Assembly: GCA_944392185.1 (NCBI GenBank)
Contig: CALXVW010000096.1
Span: 1 to 44,568 of the forward strand
DNA: 44,568 bases
Direction: 5' to 3'
DNA from: an uncultured Alphaproteobacteria bacterium
GTDB taxonomy: Bacteria > Pseudomonadota > Alphaproteobacteria > RF32 > CAG-239
A program made the position numbers and the translations under genes. The notes below the pieces were generated by a model. That model did no database searches. It was not told the DNA's origin and saw nothing but the letters and a program-made list of their open reading frames with translations. Below, in pieces: positions 24,059-31,887 of the stretch (position 1 is its first letter; each line of letters opens with the position of its first letter).

Positions 24059-25885
24059 ATGTCAGATAAAATGTCTTTTCAGGCTGATGTCAGCAAAATG
24101 CTCAATATTGTGGTTAACTCTCTTTATTCGGAAAAACAGATATTTTTGAGAGAGCTTATCTCAAACGCATCAGATGCTTGCGATAAACTCAAATATTTGG
24201 CGCTGACAAACCCTGGAATCGCTAAAGAATCCGGACAGATGAAAATTAAAATAACGCCTGATGCCGCTTCTAATACCTTAACCATCTCCGATAACGGAAT
24301 CGGCATGAATAAGGAAGATTTAATCAATCACTTAGGAACGATTGCCAAATCAGGCACGGCTGAGTTTGTTAAAAATGTTGCCGAAAACGGCTCCGCTGTT
24401 GAACTTATTGGTCAATTCGGCGTTGGGTTTTATGCCGCATTTATGGTGGCCGACAAAGTTGAAATCACTACCCGCAAGGCAGGGGAGGATGAGGCTTGGA
24501 AGTGGACCTCAAACGGGGTGGACGGTTTTGAGATTTCTGCCGCCAAAAGAGAATCGAACGGCACAGACATCAAGTTGTTCCTGAAAGCTGATGCCAAAGA
24601 CTATGTTGATACAATTTATCTACGCCAAATTATTCGCACTTATTCCGACCATATCGACTATCCGATTGTGCTTGATTTGGGCAAGGCTGGAGAAGAAACG
24701 GTTAATACCGCCTCTGCCTTGTGGACACGTCATAAATCCGAAATCACCAAGGATCAGTACAAAGAGTTTTATCATCATATCTCTCATAATTTCGATGATC
24801 CGTGGCTCACCCTCCATTTTAAAGCCGAGGGTAATATTGAATATACGGGGTTGCTTTTTGTACCTTCTGCAGCTCCTTATGACTTGTTTCAGCCCGATCG
24901 CAAAAACAGTCTGAAGCTCTATGTCAACAAGGTGTTTATCTCTGATAAAATTGAGGAGTTGATGCCAAATTATCTGCGCTTTGTTAAAGGTGTGATTGAT
25001 TCGGCTGATTTGCAACTCAATATTTCAAGAGAAATGCTGCAACATTCTCCTTTGATTGAAAAAATCAAACATGGTGTGGGTTCAAGAATCCTCAAGGAAC
25101 TTAAAAAACGCACCAAAGATTATGATGATTATATGACGTTTTGGAAAAACTTCGGAATCGTCTTGAAAGAGGGAATCTATGAAGACTTTTCAAACCGTGA
25201 GGAAATTGCCGGATTATCTTATTTCTCTTCTACTTTCAGCGATGATAAGCTGACAACTTTGGATGAGTATATTTCCAGAGCCAAAGACGGGCAAAAGGCC
25301 ATCTACTATATTACCGGTGATGATGTTAAGGTTTTGAAAAATAATCCGCAACTGGAGGCTTTCTTTGAAAAAGGAATCGAGGTCTTGCTTCTGACAGACC
25401 CGATAGATGAGTTTTGGCCGCAGGTGCTGCCAAACTATAAAGGCTTTGCCGTAAAGCATATTACGCAGGCAGAGGCCGATATGGGGTGGAAACGTGAGGA
25501 AGCAAAAGCCGACGAGGGGAGCTTAAAAAAGCTCACCGACCTTATGAGCGAGATGTTTAAAAACGAGTTGGGCAAAGTTACCACAACCGAAAAACTCACC
25601 AAATCTCCCGTCAGCCTGACGGTTGAAAACGGACAGATGAGCCTGCACTTGGAGCGGTTGATGCGCAACCACCAGCAGCAAACCGCCTTTGCCAGCACCA
25701 GAATCTTGGAGCTCAACCCATATCATCCGTTGATTATTAAATTGGCAGACATGAGCATGGATGAAAGCAAACGCGCACAAGTGGAAGAGGTGGCAAAGCT
25801 GTTGCTGGATCAAGCCAAAATCGCCGAAGGAGAAGCGGTCAGCGATCCTTCCTTCTTTAGAGACAAGATGAGCGACTTTAATTAG
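24059..25885 (+). CDS. htpG: Chaperone HtpG (Hsp90)
   Basis: HtpG is the bacterial Hsp90, an ATP-dependent dimeric chaperone in the cytoplasm. The 608-residue protein begins MSFQADVSKMLNIVVNSLYS and carries the GHKL ATPase motifs: ELISNASDACDKL (N-box), DNGIGMNKEDL and GQFGVGFYAAFMVAD. A middle domain (about 220-480) follows, then a C-terminal dimerisation domain. The ATG at 24059 has GGGAGA at 24048-24053. A terminator at 25913 ends the single-gene unit. No sigma-32-type or CIRCE site was recognised upstream. Confidence 0.97.
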   Translation: MSDKMSFQADVSKMLNIVVNSLYSEKQIFLRELISNASDACDKLKYLALTNPGIAKESGQMKIKITPDAASNTLTISDNGIGMNKEDLINHLGTIAKSGTAEFVKNVAENGSAVELIGQFGVGFYAAFMVADKVEITTRKAGEDEAWKWTSNGVDGFEISAAKRESNGTDIKLFLKADAKDYVDTIYLRQIIRTYSDHIDYPIVLDLGKAGEETVNTASALWTRHKSEITKDQYKEFYHHISHNFDDPWLTLHFKAEGNIEYTGLLFVPSAAPYDLFQPDRKNSLKLYVNKVFISDKIEELMPNYLRFVKGVIDSADLQLNISREMLQHSPLIEKIKHGVGSRILKELKKRTKDYDDYMTFWKNFGIVLKEGIYEDFSNREEIAGLSYFSSTFSDDKLTTLDEYISRAKDGQKAIYYITGDDVKVLKNNPQLEAFFEKGIEVLLLTDPIDEFWPQVLPNYKGFAVKHITQAEADMGWKREEAKADEGSLKKLTDLMSEMFKNELGKVTTTEKLTKSPVSLTVENGQMSLHLERLMRNHQQQTAFASTRILELNPYHPLIIKLADMSMDESKRAQVEEVAKLLLDQAKIAEGEAVSDPSFFRDKMSDFN

Positions 25886-25912
25886 AAATCGCTCTAATCT
25901 CTAAAGAAGACG

Positions 25913-25938
25913 GCCGCTTGTTTAAGCGGTCTTTTTTT
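25913..25938 (+). terminator. Rho-independent terminator after htpG
   Basis: GCCGCTT (25913-25919) pairs with AAGCGGT (25924-25930), loop GTTT, followed by a run of T residues. Confidence 0.88.
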
Positions 25939-26006
25939 GTACGGGAGTTAATTAAATTTTATTTATTTTGAAATATCTTTTCTTATTATTTGAGGAGGAT
26001 TTTTCA

Positions 26007-26678
26007 ATGCTTTATTATGTTTTTGCCGGTTTTGTTTTTGGGGGACTTATTCCCTATATGGCCAGGCGGTTTGCCAAATTTATGCCGGCAACCCCTGCGT
26101 ATGCCTTGTGCCAGCTATTTCGGCCGGGGCAAAGCGCCAAGAAACAAAACGATCTCTATAAAAAACTTGCCAAAACCTATTATTGGCGCTCTTTTGTGGC
26201 CGCTTTATTTACGGCTTGTTTGACATATGCTTATTATTGGCGGTTCGGAGCGGAGAATTTTGGCTGGAGTGTCTTTTATCTGTGGACTTTGTTGCTGTTG
26301 GCCGAAATTGATTGGCGGATGTTTTTGCTGCCTGATATTTTGACGGTTCCGTTACTTATCGGTGGTTTTGCTTGCGCCGCCTGGGGGCATGGCTGGGTTA
26401 TCGGTGCCGAGAGTGCTTTGGGTGCGGTTGCCGGCTATTTGTTGCCGGTTTTGGTGAGCTTGCTGTTGGTGTGGAAAAACAAGGATGCTTTTGGCGGCGG
26501 TGATATCAAACTTTTGGCGGCAATCGGTGCTTGGCTGGGTTTTGAACTTTTGCTTTATGTTGTTGCTGCGGCCTCTGTTTTGATGCTTGTTTATACCTTG
26601 CTGCGGCAGCAGAAATCAGTTGCCTTTGGCCCGGCATTATCGCTTGCGGCGATAATTGTTGCATTCCTGTTTTTTTAG
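26007..26678 (+). CDS. A24-type prepilin peptidase, short form
   Basis: The 223-residue membrane protein resembles type IV prepilin peptidases, aspartic proteases that remove the leader of pilins and pseudopilins. The two expected catalytic aspartates are visible: D102 in EIDWRMFLLPD and D166 in FGGGDIKLL. About seven hydrophobic segments are present. The N terminus has no CxxC...CxxC methyltransferase zinc motif, so it may cleave without methylating. ATG 26007 is chosen over 25968 because GAGGAGG lies just before it. No pilin or secretion genes are adjacent, and the next gene is an ion channel. Confidence 0.85.
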   Translation: MLYYVFAGFVFGGLIPYMARRFAKFMPATPAYALCQLFRPGQSAKKQNDLYKKLAKTYYWRSFVAALFTACLTYAYYWRFGAENFGWSVFYLWTLLLLAEIDWRMFLLPDILTVPLLIGGFACAAWGHGWVIGAESALGAVAGYLLPVLVSLLLVWKNKDAFGGGDIKLLAAIGAWLGFELLLYVVAAASVLMLVYTLLRQQKSVAFGPALSLAAIIVAFLFF

Positions 26679-26716
26679 GCTAAAATAAAAACAGTTTTTT
26701 GTGAGGGGTAAAACTT

Positions 26717-27472
26717 ATGAAAGAAAATGCGCAGGAAAAAACTTCTAAAGTCGCTAATGTAAAAAAGAAAATCGTTAAAAAGCTTTTTTACAAAGATGAA
26801 CAACGGCGGTTGGCAAAATTGGTCAGTGGTTTTAGCTTTGATATGTTTATTATGAGCGTGATTTTGGCTGATGCCATCGTCTTAGGGTTGATGACCTCAG
26901 ATTCGATCAATCTCTATTTTCATAATATCTTGTTCTTGCTTGACCGCTTGTTTATGGCTATATTTATTGTCGAAATGTTCCTTAAAATTTATGCGCTTAA
27001 GAAAAAGTTTTTCGAATCCGGCTGGAATATTTTTGATTTGGTAATCGTGGCTGTTTCTTCCGTGCCGGCGGCAAGTGCATTTATTGTCCTCAGAACATTC
27101 AGATTGTTTAGGCTTTTTAAATATGTTAACCGTTTTTCTCGGTTGCATAACTTGGTGCAGGTCTTTATAGAATTGTTGCCGACATTTTTATCCTTTTTGG
27201 CGGTATCTGCTATTTTTTCTTATGCCTTTGCAATTATTGCCGTGAGCTTGTTTGGTGATGTGTTCGCTGCGTTTGCAAATGTGGGTTCTGCCATGTTTAC
27301 ACTCTTGCAAGCTCTGACTCTAGATGGCTGGGCTTCTACCATTGCACGGCCGGTTATGCTCGTGTTCCCGCATGCTTGGGTATATTTTGTTTCGCTTATC
27401 GTGCTGGGGTTCTTGATTGTGGTCAGCTTTGTGGTGAGCGCTATCAGGCAAATTATGGATATGAAAAATTAG
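26717..27472 (+). CDS. Single-domain voltage-gated cation channel (NaChBac-like)
   Basis: This 251-residue protein has the six-segment layout of bacterial voltage-gated channels. S1-S3 lie at about 38-115, S4 at 120-138 with regularly spaced charges R126, R129, R132 and K135 (FIVLRTFRLFRLFKYV), S5 at about 155-180, and S6 at about 220-243. The pore segment LLQALTLDGWASTIARP places the selectivity filter at 201-205 as TLDGW, where NaChBac has TLESW. Four copies would form a channel. Ion preference cannot be read with certainty; an acidic Asp in the filter could favour calcium or sodium. The basic N terminus is cytoplasmic. A terminator follows at 27495. Confidence 0.9.
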   Translation: MKENAQEKTSKVANVKKKIVKKLFYKDEQRRLAKLVSGFSFDMFIMSVILADAIVLGLMTSDSINLYFHNILFLLDRLFMAIFIVEMFLKIYALKKKFFESGWNIFDLVIVAVSSVPAASAFIVLRTFRLFRLFKYVNRFSRLHNLVQVFIELLPTFLSFLAVSAIFSYAFAIIAVSLFGDVFAAFANVGSAMFTLLQALTLDGWASTIARPVMLVFPHAWVYFVSLIVLGFLIVVSFVVSAIRQIMDMKN

Positions 27473-27494
27473 CAAAAATATCAACATCTTGTAG

Positions 27495-27524
27495 GTGCCG
27501 AAAGTAATTTCGGCACTTTTTTTT
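27495..27524 (+). terminator. Rho-independent terminator after the channel gene
   Basis: GTGCCGAAA (27495-27503) pairs with TTTCGGCAC (27508-27516), loop GTAA, followed by eight T. Confidence 0.93.
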
Positions 27525-27544
27525 ATAAAAGTTCTTTCATCCGC

Positions 27545-27573
27545 TTGACATCGCAAATTTCAATACCTAAGTA
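27545..27573 (+). promoter_or_regulatory. Possible promoter of groES-groEL
   Basis: CTTGACA (27544-27550) with a 17-base gap to TAAGTA, or CCTAAGT as an RpoH-like -10, lies about 43-70 bases before groES. A separate TATAAT at 27592-27597 is very close to the ATG. No CIRCE inverted repeat was found. Which element is used is unclear. Confidence 0.3.
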
Positions 27574-27615
27574 ATCAGTAGAAATTTTGAATATAATCTA
27601 ACGGAGTAAGCAAAA

Positions 27616-27906
27616 ATGAAAATCAGACCATTGCAAGACCGTGTCTTGGTTAAACGTTTGGAAGAAAATACAAAAACCGCCGGCGGGATTATCATTCCTG
27701 ATACCGCTAAAGAAAAACCCAGCGAGGGTTTGGTTGAGGCTGTCGGACCGGGAATGGTTAGCCCGGAGGGAAAGCTAATACCAATGACAGTAAAAGTCGG
27801 TGACAAAGTTTTGTTTGGAAAATGGTCCGGCTCTGAAGTGAAGGTAAACGGTGAAGAGCGTTTGCTGATTAAGGAACCGGAAATTTTGGGTATTATTGAA
27901 GATTAA
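27616..27906 (+). CDS. groES: Co-chaperonin GroES
   Basis: GroES is the heptameric lid of the GroEL folding chamber. The 96-residue protein has the family start MKIRPLQDRVLVKRLEE, the mobile loop (ENTKTAGGIIIPDTAKEKP) that docks onto GroEL, and the end IKEPEILGIIED. CGGAG at 27601-27605 supports the ATG. groEL starts 19 bases after its stop, the usual operon. Confidence 0.97.
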   Translation: MKIRPLQDRVLVKRLEENTKTAGGIIIPDTAKEKPSEGLVEAVGPGMVSPEGKLIPMTVKVGDKVLFGKWSGSEVKVNGEERLLIKEPEILGIIED

Positions 27907-27925
27907 TTTATAAGGATAAAAAATT

Positions 27926-29569
27926 ATGGCTGCAAAAGATATTGAATTTGGATCTACCGCCAGAGCAAAAATGCTTAAAGGCGTTGAGACTTTGGCTAAA
28001 ACCGTCAAGGTTACTTTGGGCCCAAAAGGACGTAATGTTATTTTAGATAAGTCTTACGGCGCTCCGAAAATTACCAAAGACGGCGTTTCCGTCGCCAAAG
28101 AAGTCGAGTTGGCTGATAAGTTTGAAAATATGGGCGCTCAGCTGGTTAAAGAAGTTGCTCAAAAAACCGCCGATAAGGCCGGTGACGGTACCACAACCGC
28201 CACAGTCTTGGCTGAGGCGATCATCAAAGAAGGAAGCAAGGCCGTTGCCGCCGGTATGAACCCGATGGACTTGAAACGCGGTATCGATATGGCGGTTGAG
28301 GCTGTTATTGATGATATTAAATCTCGTTCGGTTGCCATCAAAACCTCTGAGGAAATTGCTCAGGTTGGCACAATTTCCGCTAACGGAGATCGCTCTATCG
28401 GTGAGTATTTGGCCAGAGCAATGGAAAAAGTCGGCAACGAAGGCGTTATCACGGTTGAAGATGCCAAAGGTTTGGAAACAGAGCTTGATGTGGTTGAAGG
28501 TATGCAGTTTGACCGCGGATATCTCTCTCCTTACTTCATTACCGATCCGGAAAAAATGGTTTGCGAATATGAATCTCCTTATGTCTTGCTCTATGATCAG
28601 AAGGTTTCTACTTTGCAACCATTGATTCCGATTTTGGAAACCATCGTCCAATCAGGCAGAGCTTTGGTTATTGTGGCCGAAGATATTGAAGGCGAGGCTT
28701 TGGCTACTTTGGTTGTTAACCGTTTGCGCGGCGGCTTGAAGGTTTGTGCCGTCAAAGCTCCAGGATTTGGTGATCGCAGAAAAGCAATGCTTGAAGATAT
28801 CGCTATTTTGACCGGAGGTCAGGTCGTTTCCGAAGAATTGGGTATGAAGCTTGAGAGTGTTACTTTGGATATGCTTGGAACCGCTAAAAGAGTTACCATT
28901 ACCAAAGATGAAACCACTATCATCGACGGCGATGGCGAGAAAGATTTGATAGCTGCTCGTGCTGCTCAAATTCGTAAGCAGATTGAAGAAACATCATCTG
29001 ATTATGACCGCGAGAAATTGCAAGAGCGTTTGGCAAAACTCTCGGGCGGTGTTGCAGTGCTGCGTGTCGGCGGTGCTTCTGAAGTTGAAGTTAAAGAGAA
29101 GAAGGATCGCATTGATGATGCCTTGAATGCAACGCGTGCCGCTGTTAAAGAAGGCGTGGTTGCCGGTGGCGGATGCGCTCTGCTTTATGCTTCCCGCGTG
29201 TTGGAGAAATTAACCCCAGCCAACCAAGACCAGAAGGTTGGTATTGATATCATCCGCAAAGCTTGCCAAGCTCCTATCCGCCAGATTGCCGAAAATGCCG
29301 GTGTCGATGGTGCGGTTGTGGCCGGTAAGTTGCTTGAGAGTACGGATACTAACTTTGGTTACAATGCTCAGAGCGGTGAATATACCGATATGGTTAAAGC
29401 CGGTATTATTGACCCGACCAAGGTTGTTCGTACCGCTTTGCAAGATGCCGCTTCTGTCGGCGGGCTTTTGATTACAACCGAGGCTATGGTTACCGAGGCT
29501 CCGCAAAAAGAATGCCACTGCGGCGGCGCTGCTAACGGCCCGGCAATGCCCGGCGGCATGGGTTTCTAA
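27926..29569 (+). CDS. groEL: Chaperonin GroEL (60 kDa)
   Basis: GroEL is the double-ring ATP-driven folding chamber. The 547-residue protein contains the ATP site motif GDGTTTATVLAEAI, the apical domain, and GVAVLRVGGASEVEVKEKKDRIDDALNATRAAV. All three domains appear full length. The C terminus reads ECHCGGAANGPAMPGGMGF; the usual GGM repeats are reduced and two cysteines (CHC) appear in the tail that normally hangs in the cavity. It forms an operon with groES and is followed by a terminator. Confidence 0.97.
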   Translation: MAAKDIEFGSTARAKMLKGVETLAKTVKVTLGPKGRNVILDKSYGAPKITKDGVSVAKEVELADKFENMGAQLVKEVAQKTADKAGDGTTTATVLAEAIIKEGSKAVAAGMNPMDLKRGIDMAVEAVIDDIKSRSVAIKTSEEIAQVGTISANGDRSIGEYLARAMEKVGNEGVITVEDAKGLETELDVVEGMQFDRGYLSPYFITDPEKMVCEYESPYVLLYDQKVSTLQPLIPILETIVQSGRALVIVAEDIEGEALATLVVNRLRGGLKVCAVKAPGFGDRRKAMLEDIAILTGGQVVSEELGMKLESVTLDMLGTAKRVTITKDETTIIDGDGEKDLIAARAAQIRKQIEETSSDYDREKLQERLAKLSGGVAVLRVGGASEVEVKEKKDRIDDALNATRAAVKEGVVAGGGCALLYASRVLEKLTPANQDQKVGIDIIRKACQAPIRQIAENAGVDGAVVAGKLLESTDTNFGYNAQSGEYTDMVKAGIIDPTKVVRTALQDAASVGGLLITTEAMVTEAPQKECHCGGAANGPAMPGGMGF

Positions 29570-29590
29570 GCCGTTAAATCCTGAAAGAGA

Positions 29591-29620
29591 AAAAGAGATT
29601 CTTCGGAATCTCTTTTTTTT
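29591..29620 (+). terminator. Rho-independent terminator after groEL
   Basis: AAAAGAGATT (29591-29600) pairs with AATCTCTTTT (29607-29616), loop CTTCGG, a stable tetraloop-type hairpin, followed by more T. Confidence 0.92.
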
Positions 29621-29678
29621 GTGCTTGGAAATTTCTATTTATGACCTATATTAGAATCAAACATTTTAGGAGAAAACC

Positions 29679-30140
29679 ATGCTTGATGCCGAAAAATTGC
29701 AAGAGATGTATGACCACGGAGAGCTGAGTGAGGAAGAATTTGTGGTGCAAAAAAAACGTTTGGCCGCAAAAATAACGCAGGAAAATAAAAAATTACCGCC
29801 CAAAAACGGAATTATATATATCCTTTTGGCTTTCTTTTTGGGTTCGCTCGGGCTCCATAATTTTTATGTCGGCTATTGGGGCAGAGCGCTTTCTCAACTG
29901 TGCTTGACGCTGATCGCACCGTGGTTTTTATATATTCCGGTATTTTTTGTTTCAATTTGGGTCTTGCTTGAATTATTATTTGTCGGCAAAGACGCAAACG
30001 GGGTGCCTTTTAGCGGTCGGCGCTCGGTGATTGTTGGTCTTAAAGCGGCAACGGTTGTGATTTTGGCATTGGCTTTTTCTTATAGCTCTCTGGTGATTGA
30101 CGAGCCTGATTTTGAAGAAATGGTCATAGATATGCAGTAA
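29679..30140 (+). CDS. TM2 domain protein with SHOCT-like N terminus
   Basis: The 153-residue protein starts with a short helical segment (LDAEKLQEMYDHGELSEEEFVVQKKRLAAKI) resembling the SHOCT oligomerisation motif. A TM2 domain follows (about 44-105) with the signature FLGSLGLHNFYVGYWGRAL and two membrane helices; a third hydrophobic stretch lies at about 118-137. TM2 proteins are small inner-membrane proteins of unknown biochemical role. AGGAG before the ATG supports the start. It stands alone between groEL and tRNA-Gly. Confidence 0.88.
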   Translation: MLDAEKLQEMYDHGELSEEEFVVQKKRLAAKITQENKKLPPKNGIIYILLAFFLGSLGLHNFYVGYWGRALSQLCLTLIAPWFLYIPVFFVSIWVLLELLFVGKDANGVPFSGRRSVIVGLKAATVVILALAFSYSSLVIDEPDFEEMVIDMQ

Positions 30141-30232
30141 TTCTTGAGAGGCAAAAGAAAAAAATGAAAAAACTAAAAAATAGCTCTTGCAATTTTTTTA
30201 AGATATGTTATTAAGTATTCCGTTCTATCGAT

Positions 30233-30307
30233 GCGGGCGTAGCTCAGGGGTAGAGCGCAACCTTGCCAAGGTTGATGTCGAGGGTCCGAATCCCTTCGCC
30301 CGCTCCA
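30233..30307 (+). tRNA. tRNA-Gly (anticodon GCC)
   Basis: A complete cloverleaf is visible: acceptor GCGGGCG with CGCCCGC, D-arm GCTCAGGGGTAGAGC, anticodon loop CTTGCCA with GCC, T-arm GAGGGTCCGAATCCCTT and an encoded CCA. The gene reads glycine codons GGC and GGU. Confidence 0.97.
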
Positions 30308-30382
30308 TTCAAAAAAAGCCGTCTTTTGTGGCTGGTGTTTTTTTTGTGGGCGATGGTTCAGAGTGTTATTTAAAAATTTGTC

Positions 30383-30411
30383 TTTACTTATTTGATATTT
30401 GCAAATATAGT
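30383..30411 (+). promoter_or_regulatory. Possible promoter of the structured RNA
   Basis: TTTACT (30383-30388), 17 bases, TATAGT (30406-30411). Transcription would start near 30418, just before the long closing helix of the RNA. Confidence 0.4.
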
Positions 30412-30417
30412 CATTTT

Positions 30418-30609
30418 CGGACAGGGGGATGTCTTGTCTGAGGTGTGAGAACCTCTTTACACGCGTCTTGGTGTAGGACGAAAATTTGCGCGCCAGAAAG
30501 TCTTTTTATATGACTGGAAGGCGGCAAAATAAGCTGTTTCAGTCAATATGTCGCACTATTCGTGTAAATAGTTCTCAACTTCCAGTCGCTCTCATCCAGC
30601 GACTTTTTT
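30418..30609 (+). ncRNA. Candidate structured non-coding RNA, unassigned
   Basis: No convincing protein frame covers this stretch. Bases 30438-30463 can pair with 30561-30585: TGAGAAC with GTTCTCA and TTTACACG with CGTGTAAA, plus partial pairing outside, giving a closing helix of about 25 positions with small internal loops. Inside are hairpins near 30464-30480 (CGTCTT/AGGACG) and 30493-30524 (GCC, AGTC/GACT, GGC). A terminator (30584-30609) directly follows, and a possible promoter precedes it. The long rod with an interrupted helix recalls 6S RNA, but I cannot confirm a known family. It lies between tRNA-Gly and a glycosyltransferase gene; a leader role is less likely because the terminator is strong. 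Confidence 0.65.
30584..30609 (+). terminator. Rho-independent terminator of the structured RNA
   Basis: AGTCGCT (30584-30590) pairs perfectly with AGCGACT (30598-30604), loop CTCATCC, then TTTTT. It ends 26 bases before the glycosyltransferase start. Confidence 0.9.
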
Positions 30610-30635
30610 GATTTTTAAACCAAAGGGAAGTTGCT

Positions 30636-31790
30636 ATGAATTTCGAGAATAAAAAGAAAATTGTTTTTTGTTTGCCCTGTTTTATTACCGGCGGGGTCGA
30701 GCGTGTTGCCGTCACCTATCTAAATGCACTGGCGGAACTCAAGAATTATGATGTCAGCTTGTTTATAAGCGGGTTTGTTGATGATGGTTTTTTGCTAAAC
30801 CAAATAAGCTCCAATGTTCGTAAAATATTTTTACGCCAGCAGGAAACAAAAAAACCTAAAACATCTTTGAAACGCAGGCTTTGGAAATTGCGGGCGCTGT
30901 TTTTTCGAATCTATGATATTTGGTTGTTTAGGAGAATCTTAAAATTTGCCGATATTATTGTCGATTTTAAAAATGGAGAAACACTGGAATCCTTTGTTCC
31001 TTATCCGCATCAGAAAATGGTGGTTTGGTTCCATGGGGCGGTTAAAAGCTGCCAGAAAAGATGTTCCAAAACGGCTCTTAAAAAATATGATTGTATTATT
31101 GCTTTGTCACAAGCCTTTAAAACGGAATGTGAGGCCAAATTTCCTTGGACAAAGGGTAAGATTTCCGTTTTGTATAATCCGTTCCAACTTGAAAAAATTA
31201 GGGCTTTGGCAGATGATGTTGCGACTTTGTCGGAAGATGATGACAATTTGTTGGCTCAAGACTATTTTGTGCATGTTTCAAGAGTGGCTCCCGATAAAGA
31301 TATTAAAACTCTTATTGATGCCTATATCTGTTTCGCACAGGATAAGACGGGAAAAATTCCGTTGCTTTATATCATCGGTGATGGTCCTGACAGAATTAAA
31401 CATCAAAAACGTGTTGAAGAATCGGGGTGGCAAAAACACATTAAATTTTTGGGAGAGAAAGAGAATCCGTTTGTGTGGATGAAACATGCCAAGGCCCTGC
31501 TTCTCTCTTCTAAAAATGAGGGGTTTGGTTGTGTGTTGGTGGAGGCTTTGGCTGTGGGAACAAGGGTCGTCTGCGCAAATTGCCCGGCTGCTCCGGCAGA
31601 AATTTTGGAACAGGGGAGAATCGGTTTGCTGTTTGAGCCGGGAAATTATAAAGATTTGGCTCTCAAACTGGATGATGTTTGGAACGGAAAAGCTGTTCTG
31701 CCATCAAAAGAAGAGGTTAACCAATCCTTATCGCGATTTGATGAAAAAACGGTGCTCCGGCAGTTTGTGAACTTGGTGGACAATCTTTAA
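30636..31790 (+). CDS. Glycosyltransferase, GT4-like
   Basis: The 384-residue protein has the two-lobed GT-B layout. The N-terminal lobe begins KKKIVFCLPCFITGGVERVA with the glycine-rich acceptor motif. The C-terminal lobe carries the YFVHVSRVAPDKDIKTLIDA strand and the EX7E motif EGFGCVLVE near residue 295. The family moves a sugar from a nucleotide-sugar donor to glycans or lipids. No membrane segment or signal is seen, so it works at the cytoplasmic face. AAGGGAAG precedes the ATG. The acceptor is unknown, and no other envelope sugar gene is adjacent apart from the ROK kinase. Confidence 0.88.
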   Translation: MNFENKKKIVFCLPCFITGGVERVAVTYLNALAELKNYDVSLFISGFVDDGFLLNQISSNVRKIFLRQQETKKPKTSLKRRLWKLRALFFRIYDIWLFRRILKFADIIVDFKNGETLESFVPYPHQKMVVWFHGAVKSCQKRCSKTALKKYDCIIALSQAFKTECEAKFPWTKGKISVLYNPFQLEKIRALADDVATLSEDDDNLLAQDYFVHVSRVAPDKDIKTLIDAYICFAQDKTGKIPLLYIIGDGPDRIKHQKRVEESGWQKHIKFLGEKENPFVWMKHAKALLLSSKNEGFGCVLVEALAVGTRVVCANCPAAPAEILEQGRIGLLFEPGNYKDLALKLDDVWNGKAVLPSKEEVNQSLSRFDEKTVLRQFVNLVDNL

Positions 31791-31812
31791 TTTTTGTGCC
31801 GCCAGTTATCAT

Positions 31813-31842
31813 CGGTTTAATCTTTTTTAGTAAAACCGTTTT
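31813..31842 (+). terminator. Weak terminator-like hairpin after the glycosyltransferase
   Basis: CGGTTT (31813-31818) pairs with AAACCG (31833-31838), a large T-rich loop between, followed by TTTT. Confidence 0.4.
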
Positions 31843-31887
31843 ATAATCAGATTTATTGATTATATTTCTACTTGAAGGAAGGTTCAC

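Noticed and set aside
27473..27615. CIRCE operator before groES
   Set aside because: I looked for the TTAGCACTC-N9-GAGTGCTAA pattern and found nothing close.
28043..28651. 202-codon minus-strand frame inside groEL
   Set aside because: Antisense to a fully conserved chaperonin sequence.
30205..30441. 78-codon plus-strand frame
   Set aside because: It is a translation of tRNA-Gly (the GRSSGVERN pattern is a well-known artefact).
30418..30609. tmRNA, SRP RNA, RNase P RNA or TPP/cobalamin/glycine riboswitch
   Set aside because: The conserved cores of these RNAs, such as the SRP GGAAG loop region, the TPP CTGAGA motif or a tmRNA tRNA-like end, were not found in a fitting arrangement.
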